Part shown: positions 1 to 6,525 of the stretch, piece after piece
Layout: each line of letters starts with the position of its first letter
Position numbering within the stretch: the stretch's first letter is position 1
Origin: an uncultured Butyricicoccus sp.
GTDB taxonomy: Bacteria > Bacillota > Clostridia > Oscillospirales > Butyricicoccaceae
Assembly: GCA_900557315.1 (NCBI GenBank)
Contig: USSI01000060.1
Location: 1 to 7,510 of the forward strand
DNA: 7,510 nucleotides
Direction: 5' to 3'
Translations under genes and position numbers: made by a program
Notes under the pieces: model-generated
What the model was told of the DNA's origin: nothing
Databases searched by the model: none
What the model saw: only the letters and a program-made list of their open reading frames with translations

Positions 1-83
1 AGACTTGCGTTTTTACCGGTGGCCGTCCGCCGCCCGGGCATCCGCAGCTGAATTTTCCGGCGTGTCTTTACTTCAGTCTCCAT
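1..83 (-). CDS. N-terminus of an unidentified gene, cut by the window edge
   Basis: Reading leftward from an ATG at 83-81, 27 codons stay open to the window edge. The product begins METEVKTRRKIQLRMPGRRT and is strongly basic. An AGGAGGA ribosome binding site lies upstream on the same strand (about 97-103). Its spacing of about 13 bases to the ATG is slightly long. The motif plus its following bases (GGAGGAACGAC) is nearly the same as the site before the epimerase at 580, which supports a real gene. A second in-frame Met at codon 15 has no Shine-Dalgarno sequence. The visible part is too short to assign a family. A gene divergent from a sugar-acid-type catabolic operon is often its regulator, but nothing here shows that. 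Confidence 0.4.
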   Translation of the reverse strand, partial: METEVKTRRKIQLRMPGRRTATGKNAS

Positions 84-150
84 GAGTTGGGTCGTTCCTC
101 CTTTGCTTGTGCCGCCCAGCCTCTTTGCCGGCGCGGCCGTTCCCGCTTTT

Positions 151-173
151 CTTATATTAGGTTTATATATAAG
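151..173. promoter_or_regulatory. AT-rich inverted repeat, candidate operator or promoter element
   Basis: CTTATAT (151-157) and ATATAAG (167-173) form a perfect 7-bp inverted repeat around a 9-base AT-rich spacer. It sits about 70 bases upstream of the leftward start at 83, in otherwise GC-rich DNA. The size and symmetry fit a dimeric regulator site, and the AT-richness also fits a minus-strand -10 region. No clear -35 box was found. Calling it an operator is inference. Confidence 0.35.
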
Positions 174-341
174 CTGCGGGGCAGCCTCCGGGCTGTGGCG
201 CGGCCCGAGAGGCGTTCGGCGCGGCGTTCTGTGGTGTTCCCGCCGCGGTTCCTTGCTCTGTCTTCAGCATATCATCCGTCCGGGGCCGGGTAAATTGCCA
301 GAAATTAAGCCCCCGCAATCAAAATTAAAGATACCGCGCAG

Positions 342-370
342 GCGCGGCAAAACGCCGCGCTATCATTTTT
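342..370 (+). terminator. Terminator-like hairpin facing rightward
   Basis: GCGCGGC (342-348) pairs perfectly with GCCGCGC (354-360) around the loop AAAAC. After TATCA comes a run of six T (366-371). The form is that of an intrinsic terminator for plus-strand transcription, although the T run starts five bases after the stem rather than directly. No plus-strand gene lies upstream in the window, and the next rightward gene starts about 210 bases later. It could therefore be a leader attenuator, the end of an unseen small transcript, or chance in GC-rich DNA. Confidence 0.4.
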
Positions 371-489
371 TAAACCGGCTTTCAAAAATTACACTTTTCT
401 CCGCTCCGGGCGACCTGTAAAATAGAAACCGCATTCTTAAAAAATGTCACTTTACGCCGCGGCCTCGGTCCTGCATAATAAAAGCAGGT

Positions 490-521
490 CCCGCACCGCG
501 TCCTTTCGCCGGCGGTGCGGG
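490..521 (+). promoter_or_regulatory. 10-bp hairpin in the leader of the epimerase gene
   Basis: CCCGCACCGC (490-499) is perfectly complementary to GCGGTGCGGG (512-521), with a 12-base loop between them. No T run follows, so it is not an intrinsic terminator. It ends 58 bases before the epimerase start, where it would lie in the 5' untranslated RNA if transcription starts upstream. I see no T-box core sequence or other riboswitch consensus that I can recognise. A role in mRNA stability or regulation is inference. Confidence 0.35.
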
Positions 522-579
522 CGGCTGTGGCGGCCTTGCGCGGGAAACGACTTTTCCAAATACAGGAGGAACGACGGAA

Positions 580-1521
580 ATGTGGACGGAAGAAAGACTG
601 AACAAAATGCTGACGACGCCGAGCGAGGCGCTGAGCTGGGAGCTGGGAAGGTTGGAGGGAGACATCCTGGTGCTGGGCGCGGGCGGAAAAATGGGGCCGA
701 CGCTGTGCGTTCTGGCAAAGAACGCGCTGCGGGCAGCGGGAGTGGAAAAGCGAGTCATCGCGGTGTCGCGCTTCAGCGACCCGCTGGTGGTGGAGCTGCT
801 GCGGGAGAACGGGGTGGAGATGATCAGCGCGGACCTGCTGGCGCCCGGCGCGCTGGACAGCCTGCCGGACGCGGAGAACATCATCTACATGGCGGGCAAA
901 AAGTTCGGCACGGACGGCAATGAATACGCCACCTGGGCGATGAACACCTGGCTGCCCAGCCGGGTGGCCGAGCGGTACCAAAACAACCGCATCGTGGTGT
1001 TCTCCAGCGGGAACCTGTACCCGAAGGTGGGTGTGCACAGCGGGGGTGCCACGGAGGAGACGCGGACGGAGCCGGTGGGCGAGTACTGCATGTCCTGCCA
1101 AGGGCGCGAGCGGATGTTCGAGTACGCGGCAAAGACCTACGGCACGCGGGTGGCGGTGTACCGTTTGAACTACGCGGTGGACCTGCGGTACGGCGTGCTG
1201 TACGATATGGCCCACAACATCCTGGAGGGAAAACCCATCAGCATCACCACGCCCAGCTTCAACTGCATCTGGCAGGGGGACGCCAACGAGGCGGCGCTGC
1301 GTCTGCTGGGGCATGCCTCGGCGGAGGTGTTCACGCTGAACGTGACGGGGCCGGAGACCGCGGGCGTACAGGAGACGGCGAAAAAGCTGGGCGCGCTGCT
1401 GGGCAGAGAGCCCGTATTCACAGGGGAGGCGTCGGACACGGCGTATCTGAACAACGCGGGAAAGATGTTCCGGCTGTTCGGCTATCCCACGGTGCCGCTG
1501 GAAACGCTGATCGAATGGTAG
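580..1521 (+). CDS. NAD(P)-dependent epimerase/dehydratase (extended SDR family)
   Basis: The 313-residue product has the Rossmann fold of an extended short-chain dehydrogenase/reductase. These cytoplasmic enzymes oxidise, epimerise or dehydrate sugar-type substrates. The glycine-rich nucleotide loop GAGGKMG is at residues 33-39 after the strand ILVL. A typical SADLL follows at 83-87, the strand VVFSSGNLYP at 139-148, and the catalytic-type Tyr at Y169. Y169 is followed four residues on by Cys173, where the classical YxxxK motif has Lys (see findings). The second strand ends in VIAVSRF without an acidic residue, which suggests NADP rather than NAD; this is inference. The ATG at 580 has an AGGAGG site at 564-569, 10 bases away. 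The DapA-family gene begins 77 bases downstream on the same strand, so the pair probably forms an operon. The substrate is not identifiable. Codons end in G very often (CTG, GTG, GCG, GAG, GGG). Confidence 0.88.
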   Translation: MWTEERLNKMLTTPSEALSWELGRLEGDILVLGAGGKMGPTLCVLAKNALRAAGVEKRVIAVSRFSDPLVVELLRENGVEMISADLLAPGALDSLPDAENIIYMAGKKFGTDGNEYATWAMNTWLPSRVAERYQNNRIVVFSSGNLYPKVGVHSGGATEETRTEPVGEYCMSCQGRERMFEYAAKTYGTRVAVYRLNYAVDLRYGVLYDMAHNILEGKPISITTPSFNCIWQGDANEAALRLLGHASAEVFTLNVTGPETAGVQETAKKLGALLGREPVFTGEASDTAYLNNAGKMFRLFGYPTVPLETLIEW

Positions 1522-1598
1522 GCGCAGTGGATTTTGGACGGAGGGCGCGCATTGGGCAAGCCCACGCACTTTGAAGAGAGGAAAGGGAGCTATTGAGT

Positions 1599-1766
1599 AT
1601 GGGACGGCATGAAGAAGCGCTGAAGATCCTGCACGGAGGCACGGTCATCCCGGCCATCCCGCTGGTTCTGGACGAAAACCGGAAATTCAACGAGGCGGGC
1701 CAGCGCACGCTGATCCGGTATTATCTGGACGCTGGGGTGGGCGGGCTGGCGGTGGCGGTGCACACC
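1599..1766 (+). pseudogene. Truncated DapA-family lyase/aldolase (N-terminal 56 residues)
   Basis: The protein starts MGRHEEALKILHGGTVIPAI and continues to YYLDAGVGGLAVAVHT. This is the first strand and helix of a dihydrodipicolinate synthase/N-acetylneuraminate lyase-type TIM barrel, which forms a Schiff base with pyruvate-like substrates. Family members run to about 300 residues and carry the catalytic Lys near residue 160, so this fragment has no active site. The ATG at 1599 is preferred over the in-frame TTG at 1593 because an AAGGGAG site at 1583-1589 spaces well to the ATG. The frame stays open to a stop at 2031-2033, but everything after about 1766 is the antisense of the neighbouring symporter and is not homologous protein. 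With the epimerase upstream, the intact gene probably served sugar-acid or keto-acid catabolism; that role is inference. Confidence 0.75.
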
Positions 1767-2701
1767 AGCAGAGTGTCGATAAAGACGGACAGCATCTGCA
1801 CCAGGCCCTGCTTGGCCGGGTGGGATACGTCCGCAGTCGCCGCCGCATTCGGGGCAGAACCCATACCGGCTTCGTTGGAGTACAGGCCGCGCTTGATGCC
1901 TTCCATCATGCAGGAGCCGGCAAAGCCGCCGAAGATCGCGGAAAAGTCAAACGCGCTGGCAAAAATATTGCCGAACACGGTGGGCACGAGGTTGAGATGG
2001 GTGATGATGACAAACAGGGCGATCGCAACATAAAGCACACCCATCACCGGGACCAGCGCGCCGGTGATCTTGGTCAGGCGCTTGGCGCCGCCCAGCACGC
2101 AAAGCGCAAACAGGAGCGCCAGGATGATGCCGATAACCAGCGGGGTGCTCTCGCCATAGAACGAGAAGCCGGAGAACGCCGACTGCAGGTTGTAGGAGGC
2201 GAGCATGTTGTAACCGACCGCATAGGTCAGAATGATGATGATCGCAAAAATAACACCCAGCCAGCGCTGATGCAGGGCGGTCTCAATATAGTACGACGGG
2301 CCGCCGTAGCTCGAGCCGTCCTTGTTGCGGCGTTTGTAAATCTGCGCCAGCGTGGACTCGACAAATGCGGATGCGCCGCCCAGGATCGCGGTGACCCACA
2401 TCCAGAATACCGCGCCGTAGCCGCCGATGCAGATCGCGGTCGATACGCCGACAATGTTGCCCGTGCCGACACGGGACGCCGTGGAAACCATCAGCGCGCC
2501 GAACGAGGACACACCGCCCTCCGTCCTGGGCTTTTCGGACAACACGCGGAAGGTCTCGCGCAGCAGGCGCACCTGAATAAACCGGCTCCGGAACGTAAAG
2601 ATCAGTCCCGCCGCCAGCAGCAGCAGGGGGACCCACGGCATGTAAAGCACGCCGCTGATCGTTGTAATCACGGAGTCGATGCTTGCGAGGACAGGGTTCA
2701 T
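1721..2701 (-). CDS. Sodium:alanine/glycine symporter, AGCS family, C-terminally truncated
   Basis: This is an inner-membrane carrier that imports alanine or glycine with sodium. Family marks are a long N-terminal hydrophobic segment (about 18-37), the signature VGTGNIVGVSTAI at 78-90, FWMWVTAILGGASAFVE at 99-115, and SNEAGMGSAPNAAATADVSHP at 275-295. Several further hydrophobic helices lie between these. Known members have roughly 440-540 residues. Here only residues 1-318 are family-like, and the last eight (SPPTPASR) come from DNA beyond the junction, so the final membrane helices are missing and the product is unlikely to work as shown. The ATG at 2701-2699 follows a purine-rich GGAAAGAG site about 8-10 bases upstream. 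The gene has its own AT-rich upstream region and is separated from the liv operon by a terminator. Alanine against glycine preference cannot be read here. Confidence 0.88.
   Translation of the reverse strand: MNPVLASIDSVITTISGVLYMPWVPLLLLAAGLIFTFRSRFIQVRLLRETFRVLSEKPRTEGGVSSFGALMVSTASRVGTGNIVGVSTAICIGGYGAVFWMWVTAILGGASAFVESTLAQIYKRRNKDGSSYGGPSYYIETALHQRWLGVIFAIIIILTYAVGYNMLASYNLQSAFSGFSFYGESTPLVIGIILALLFALCVLGGAKRLTKITGALVPVMGVLYVAIALFVIITHLNLVPTVFGNIFASAFDFSAIFGGFAGSCMMEGIKRGLYSNEAGMGSAPNAAATADVSHPAKQGLVQMLSVFIDTLLVCTATASPPTPASR
1748..1767. other. Junction joining two truncated, tail-to-tail genes
   Basis: The stretch GGCGGTGGCGGTGCACACCA reads well in both directions. On plus it encodes AVAVHT of the DapA-family protein. 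On minus it encodes VCTATA of the symporter. Left of it the minus frame becomes the non-family tail SPPTPASR. Right of it the plus frame becomes antisense of the symporter. The overlap of about 20 bases is estimated from what each family would be expected to encode next, because the native continuations are not in the window. Confidence 0.7.
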
Positions 2702-2764
2702 GAATTATCACTCTTTCCTTTTCTTCTTTTCTTTTTCATAGTGCAATGTTTTCTCAACTTTATT

Positions 2765-2793
2765 AGTTTACGTTATCCTTCAATAAATTGCAA
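2765..2793 (-). promoter_or_regulatory. Candidate sigma-A-type promoter of the symporter gene
   Basis: Read on the minus strand, TTGCAA (2793-2788) and TAAACT (2770-2765) are separated by 17 bases. Each matches four of six positions of the -35 and -10 consensus. The pair lies in a clearly AT-rich block (about 2702-2850) directly upstream of the symporter start. Position, spacing and composition support a promoter; the match alone is modest. It would give a leader of about 55-60 bases. Confidence 0.4.
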
Positions 2794-2857
2794 TTAAATT
2801 TTGCATATCGCTTTATCTTTTGTGCATTTTCCCCATTTTCCTGCTCCCTATCCATGC

Positions 2858-2893
2858 AAAAAGCCTTCGGAGGCCTGTCTCCGAAGGCTTTTT
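2858..2893 (-). terminator. Strong symmetrical intrinsic terminator after the liv operon
   Basis: AAAAAGCCTTCGGAG (2858-2872) is perfectly complementary to CTCCGAAGGCTTTTT (2879-2893), giving a 15-bp stem with the loop GCCTGT. Both strands carry a GC core flanked by an A run before and a T run after, so the element can work in either direction. Here it ends leftward transcription from the dehydrogenase, whose stop is at 2990, and insulates the symporter promoter. The 96 bases between 2894 and 2989 hold only a small 6-bp hairpin (2942-2947 with 2955-2960) and no gene. Confidence 0.9.
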
Positions 2894-2989
2894 ATCCCCT
2901 GTTTCTCCGTGCTTCCTGCTGTATCCCTGCTTGCCGCCGGCGGCGCAGACCCTGTGCGCCCGGCAGGAATCCGGCTGCCCGCCGCCTGT

Positions 2990-4024
2990 TCAGCTGCGGC
3001 GCACCTCCGCCCAGGTCCCTGTGCGGTTTGACTCCTCAATGGCATCCAGTGTAAGCACAACCTCCAGGCCGTCCGCACCCGTGACAAACGGCTCGGTGTC
3101 TTCCGTAATACAGCGGACAAACAGGGCGTCGATATCGGTCCGTTCGGTTTCGCTCTGCGCCGGCACGAAGGGCAGGTCATAATAGGCGGTCGTTCCATCC
3201 GCATATTCCACCACTACCGGATGATCCTCCCGATAGAGCGTAATGACGCCTTTGGTGCCGAACAGCTGCGTCGTACGATCCTTTCCGCTCATGCTGGTCC
3301 AGCTGGTCACCAGCAGGCCGACCACACCGTTTTCCATCTCCACAATGGACATTGCATTGTCGTCCAGTTCAATCGGGGTGCCGTCCGGCTTGCATTTCGC
3401 GAGCGTCGGCGTGTAGGACAGCACGCGCTTGTACCGCGAACCGACCATGTAATGCATCAAATCCACGCGGTGCGAGCCGACGTCGCTCATCACGCCCCTG
3501 CCGCTCATCTGGCGGCTGAAATACGCGTTGTTGATCCCATCCACCGACGCATATTCCGGGCCTTTGGTGCCCAAAAACGTCCGGAAAGTCAGCAGCCGGC
3601 CGATCTCGCCCTTCTCCAACAGTTCCTTCGCCTTGATATGCGGGGCATACCGGCGCTGGTTGTGCGAAATCATCAGCTTTCTTCCCGTTCTGCGGGACGC
3701 TTCAATCATCGCACGTGCATCATCCGCATTCGCCGCCATCGGCTTTTCGCACAGCACATGCTTGCCCGCTTCCATCGCCTTGATCGCAAGTTCACAATGC
3801 GAACGCGCAGGCGTGCAGATAACCGCCGCCCCGGTTGCAGGGTCTGCCAACGCTTCCGCAAGCGATTCATAAGCCTTCCCGCCGTATTTTGCAGCGGCCG
3901 CCGCCGCGCGGCCAGGCATACCGTCAAAAAAGCCGTACACCTCTGCATCCGGATTGTCAGTCAACGCCGGAATATGGCGCAGGCCGGCAATGCCGCCGCA
4001 GCCAATAATCAATATTTTTACCAT
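2990..4024 (-). CDS. Gfo/Idh/MocA-family NAD(P)-dependent oxidoreductase
   Basis: The 344-residue cytoplasmic enzyme belongs to a family that oxidises or reduces sugars, inositols and their derivatives. The N-terminal Rossmann domain has GCGGIAG at 8-14 after KILII, and the second strand ends in Asp34, favouring NAD. The family motif EKP is at 93-95 with the probable catalytic Lys94. The C-terminal domain carries DVGSHRVDLMH at 181-191, corresponding to the family's DxGxHxxD active-site helix with His185. The ATG at 4024 has AGGAGG 7 bases upstream. An in-frame ATG at 4069 would add 15 residues inside the end of livF and has no such site. The gap from livF is 16 bases, so this is the last gene of the liv transcript, and the terminator at 2858-2893 follows. 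The substrate is unknown. The link to the transporter suggests it acts on the imported solute or a product of it. Confidence 0.88.
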   Translation of the reverse strand: MVKILIIGCGGIAGLRHIPALTDNPDAEVYGFFDGMPGRAAAAAAKYGGKAYESLAEALADPATGAAVICTPARSHCELAIKAMEAGKHVLCEKPMAANADDARAMIEASRRTGRKLMISHNQRRYAPHIKAKELLEKGEIGRLLTFRTFLGTKGPEYASVDGINNAYFSRQMSGRGVMSDVGSHRVDLMHYMVGSRYKRVLSYTPTLAKCKPDGTPIELDDNAMSIVEMENGVVGLLVTSWTSMSGKDRTTQLFGTKGVITLYREDHPVVVEYADGTTAYYDLPFVPAQSETERTDIDALFVRCITEDTEPFVTGADGLEVVLTLDAIEESNRTGTWAEVRRS

Positions 4025-4040
4025 GCCGCTTCCTCCTGTC

Positions 4041-4748
4041 CTACATACCGAGATACGCCTTCTGCACATCTTCCGAGTGTAGCAATTCCGCCGCGGTTCC
4101 GCTCAGCACGATCTTTCCGGTCTCGAGCACATACGCGCGGTCGGATATCTTGAGCGCAACGCGCGCGTTCTGTTCCACCAGCAGCACGGTGGTCCCCATA
4201 TCCCGGATGCGCTGAATCAAATGGAAGATTTCTTTCACAACCATCGGCGCAAGGCCCATGGAAGGCTCGTCCAGCATCATCAACCGTGGTTTTCCCATCA
4301 TCGCGCGGCCTACTGCCAGCATCTGCTGCTCGCCGCCGGACAGCGTACCCGCCGCCTGCGCACTGCGCTCCTCCAGGCGCGGAAAGAGCTCATATACGGT
4401 CTTCAGTGTCTGCTGATTGGCCTCTTTCGACTGCAGATAGCCACCCATCAACAGGTTATCCAGCACGGAAAACTCCGGGAATACCTGACGGCCTTCGGGC
4501 GATAGCACGATCCCGTTTTTCACCTTGGTCTGCGTATCCCATCTGGAGATATCCTGATCCGCATAATATATTTTGCCGCCGTTCAAGTCTTTCAGCCCCG
4601 CGATGGTGTTCATTGTCGTGGTCTTTCCGGCGCCGTTCGCGCCGATCAGGGTGACGATTTCGCCCTCTCCCACCTCAAAGGAGATATCACGCAGCGCATT
4701 GATGCTGCCGTAATTGGATACCACATGTTCCAGCCGCAGTAATGCCAT
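4041..4748 (-). CDS. livF: ABC transporter ATP-binding protein LivF
   Basis: This is the second ATPase of a LivHMGF-type importer of the hydrophobic amino acid uptake (HAAT) family, acting on the cytoplasmic face. At 235 residues it has the usual LivF length. Walker A GANGAGKTT is at 36-44, the Q-loop region SPEGR at 83-87 has Glu where other ABC ATPases have Gln, the signature LSGGEQQ is at 136-142, and Walker B LMMLDE is at 156-161. The switch region is VLLVEQN with Gln193 instead of His. SPEGR and EQN are normal for LivF and separate it from LivG. The ATG at 4748 is three bases after the livG stop. Its GGAGG site lies inside the last livG codons, which suggests translational coupling. The substrate cannot be told from the ATPase. 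Confidence 0.93.
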   Translation of the reverse strand: MALLRLEHVVSNYGSINALRDISFEVGEGEIVTLIGANGAGKTTTMNTIAGLKDLNGGKIYYADQDISRWDTQTKVKNGIVLSPEGRQVFPEFSVLDNLLMGGYLQSKEANQQTLKTVYELFPRLEERSAQAAGTLSGGEQQMLAVGRAMMGKPRLMMLDEPSMGLAPMVVKEIFHLIQRIRDMGTTVLLVEQNARVALKISDRAYVLETGKIVLSGTAAELLHSEDVQKAYLGM

Positions 4749-4751
4749 CGC

Positions 4752-5519
4752 TCAGTCATCCTCCTTTCCCAGGTAGGCCTCAATCACCTGCGGATTGCTG
4801 CGCACCTCTGCCGGTTCGCCTTCCGCCAGCATCTCGCCGTAGTTGAGGACATACAGGCGCTCACATACGTTCATGACGAATTTCATATCGTGCTCGATCA
4901 GCAGAATCGTATAGCCGAGCTGCTTGAGATTGCGCACCATTTCGAGCAGCTCTGCGGTTTCCTGCTCGTTCATGCCGGCGGCAGGTTCGTCCAGCAAAAG
5001 CAGCTTCGGATTGGTCGCCAGGGCGCGCGCAATCTCCAGCCGGCGCTGCTTGCCGTACGGCAGAGAGGTTGACAGCGCATACCGGTCTTCCCACAGACCC
5101 ATCAGCCGCAGGATTTCTTCCGCGCGCTCGTTGCACGCCGTTTCCTCGCGGCGCTTTTTCGGGGTGTAGAAGATGGCGTCCACCAGACCGGCCCTGGTGT
5201 GGCCGTGCATGCCCAGCAGCACGTTGTCCAGCGCGCTCAGCTTGGGGAACAGCCGGATGTTCTGAAAGGTGCGGGCGAAGCCGCGGCGCGCAATCAGGAA
5301 CGGCTTCATGCCGGTAATGTCCTCCCCGTCCAGCGCGACCTTTCCCTCGGTGGGCGTATAGATGCCGGTGATGATGTTGAACAATGTGGTCTTGCCTGCG
5401 CCGTTTGGTCCGATGATGCCGACGATCTCGCCCTGTTCAATATGGATATTGATATTGGACAGCGCTCGCAGGCCGCCGAACTTCTGAGTGACCCCGGTCA
5501 CCGTCAGGATACTGCTCAC
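4752..5519 (-). CDS. livG: ABC transporter ATP-binding protein LivG
   Basis: This is the first ATPase of the importer, pairing with LivF below LivH and LivM. It has 255 residues, normal for LivG. Walker A GPNGAGKTT is at 37-45, Q-loop FQN has Gln86, the signature is the LivG-type LPYGKQRR at 153-160, Walker B KLLLLDE is at 172-178, and the switch His210 lies in LIEHDM. The extra segment at about 105-130, between the Q-loop and signature (HGHTRAGLVDAIFYTPKKRREE), is typical of LivG. The start is GTG at 5519-5517. It overlaps the livM TGA by four bases (GTGA), a coupled arrangement, with an AAGGCGGGTG site upstream. No earlier ATG fits, and the next Met is residue 71. Confidence 0.93.
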   Translation of the reverse strand: MSSILTVTGVTQKFGGLRALSNINIHIEQGEIVGIIGPNGAGKTTLFNIITGIYTPTEGKVALDGEDITGMKPFLIARRGFARTFQNIRLFPKLSALDNVLLGMHGHTRAGLVDAIFYTPKKRREETACNERAEEILRLMGLWEDRYALSTSLPYGKQRRLEIARALATNPKLLLLDEPAAGMNEQETAELLEMVRNLKQLGYTILLIEHDMKFVMNVCERLYVLNYGEMLAEGEPAEVRSNPQVIEAYLGKEDD

Positions 5520-6511
5520 TTTGCTTCACCCGCCTTTTGCTGTTCTTTCTGTTTCGCACGCTGCTTGATATACTTGAAGTTGACGTTGCCCAGAATGCCG
5601 TCCGGCTTGACCATCATCAGCACGACAATGATGATGCCGTAAACCAGATTGCGGTATTCCGCCATCGCGCGGATGGTTTCCGGCAGGATGGTGAGGATGG
5701 ATGCGCCGAGGATTGTGCCCGGGATCGAACCCAGGCCCCCGAAGATCGCCATAATCAGCATGTCGGTCGAAGCCGCGGTCGTAAAGCCGGATGGGTCGAT
5801 AAAGCTGATATAGTGCGCATAAAACGCGCCCGCCACGCCAACCATCATGGTCGAAATCAGAAAGACCATGATCTTATACTTGACTACGTTGACGCCCATG
5901 GAAGCCGCTGCCAGATCGTCATCGCGGATTGCCATAATCGCAAGCCCGACGCGCGAATGGACAATCGAAAATATGATGACTGCGGACACCACCACCAGCA
6001 CCAGCATGACATAGTAGATCTGGCGGTTGGAGGACAGGTCGATGCCGAAAAAGTTGGGCGAAGGGATGCCCGCGATGCCCAACGGGCCGCGGGTCAGGTC
6101 CATCCAGTTCATCTCAACCAGACGGACAATTTCGCAGAAGCCCAGCGTAACGACAGTCAGAAAATAACCTTTCAGGCGCATGGTGGGCAGCGCAACCAGC
6201 AGGCTGAGCAGGCCTGCCATCAATGCTGAGGCAATCATGCACATCCCCATGCCCCAGCCCATCTGCGTGGCCAGGATGGCTGCGGTATACGCGCCGATGC
6301 CCCAGAACGCAGCCTGTCCAAGGGTCATCAGGCCCAGGAAGCCGGTCAGCAGGTTCAGGCTGAGCGCGATCATGACATACATCATGCACACGGTTACAAT
6401 GCGCAGAATATAGGCCGACGAAAACACCCAAGGAAAAACAATAAGTGCTGCAACCAGCGCTACCGCTATCTTCCCCATGTTTTTGGCTATGATTTCAAGC
6501 AGTCTGTTCAT
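5516..6511 (-). CDS. livM: Branched-chain amino acid-type ABC transporter permease LivM
   Basis: This is one of the two inner-membrane permease subunits of the importer. The 331-residue product is hydrophobic throughout, with segments at roughly 15-35, 37-57, 60-82, 88-108, 118-131 and several more to about 310, and a charged Lys/Gln-rich tail. Family-typical stretches are IALSLNLLTGFLGLMTLGQ at 48-66 and LPTMRLKGYFLTVVTLGFCE at 108-127. The cytoplasmic loop AIRDDDLAAASMGVN contacts the ATPases in this family, and the C-terminal part contains IFGGLGSIPGTILGA. The ATG at 6511 has AAGGAGG 9 bases upstream, in the 14-base gap after livH. The livM/livH assignment rests on these motifs and the gene order. 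The substrate cannot be read from the sequence. Confidence 0.92.
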   Translation of the reverse strand: MNRLLEIIAKNMGKIAVALVAALIVFPWVFSSAYILRIVTVCMMYVMIALSLNLLTGFLGLMTLGQAAFWGIGAYTAAILATQMGWGMGMCMIASALMAGLLSLLVALPTMRLKGYFLTVVTLGFCEIVRLVEMNWMDLTRGPLGIAGIPSPNFFGIDLSSNRQIYYVMLVLVVVSAVIIFSIVHSRVGLAIMAIRDDDLAAASMGVNVVKYKIMVFLISTMMVGVAGAFYAHYISFIDPSGFTTAASTDMLIMAIFGGLGSIPGTILGASILTILPETIRAMAEYRNLVYGIIIVVLMMVKPDGILGNVNFKYIKQRAKQKEQQKAGEAK

Positions 6512-6525
6512 GATCTTCCGCCTCC

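Larger units (their letters stand above)
84..579. other. Divergent intergenic region with several inverted repeats
   Basis: This 496-base stretch lies between a leftward gene start at 83 and the rightward epimerase start at 580. It should therefore hold promoters for both. I see no convincing coding sequence: the open frames in it lack ribosome binding sites and recognisable protein features. It contains an AT-rich inverted repeat (151-173), a terminator-like hairpin (342-360) and a 10-bp hairpin (490-521), each listed separately. AT-rich patches at about 290-330 and 361-450 interrupt an otherwise very GC-rich region. A weak plus-strand -10 candidate, TAAAAT preceded by TG, sits at 416-423, but no good -35 box accompanies it. 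Confidence 0.6.

Noticed and set aside
82..420. A 112-codon plus-strand open frame in the left intergenic region
   Set aside because: There is no Shine-Dalgarno sequence before its ATG, the composition is low-complexity and it runs through the terminator-like hairpin. It also overlaps the better supported leftward start at 83.
444..923. A 159-codon plus-strand frame overlapping the epimerase start
   Set aside because: The product is Gly/Arg/Ala-rich and is an out-of-frame reading of the epimerase gene.
382..1569. A 395-codon open frame on the minus strand opposite the epimerase
   Set aside because: Its product is Arg/His/Pro/Gln-rich with no recognisable domain, as expected for the antisense of a GC-rich gene. 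The plus-strand frame has a Rossmann motif and a good ribosome binding site.
1767..2033. Continuation of the DapA-family open frame to the stop at 2033
   Set aside because: The translated residues are the antisense of the conserved symporter region and show no DapA-family features. The open frame is accidental.
1820..2797. A 325-codon plus-strand frame opposite the symporter
   Set aside because: The product is rich in Arg, Gln, His and Asp with no domain, typical of the antisense of a membrane-protein gene. The minus strand carries clear AGCS motifs.
2933..2944. GCCGCCGGCGGC palindrome downstream of the dehydrogenase
   Set aside because: A 12-base loopless GC palindrome is common in DNA of this composition, and a strong terminator already explains the region.
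4025..4069. Upstream ATG at 4069 as the start of the dehydrogenase
   Set aside because: It would add a basic, non-family 15-residue leader inside the end of livF. The ATG at 4024 has an AGGAGG site and puts the Rossmann strand at the N-terminus as in the family.
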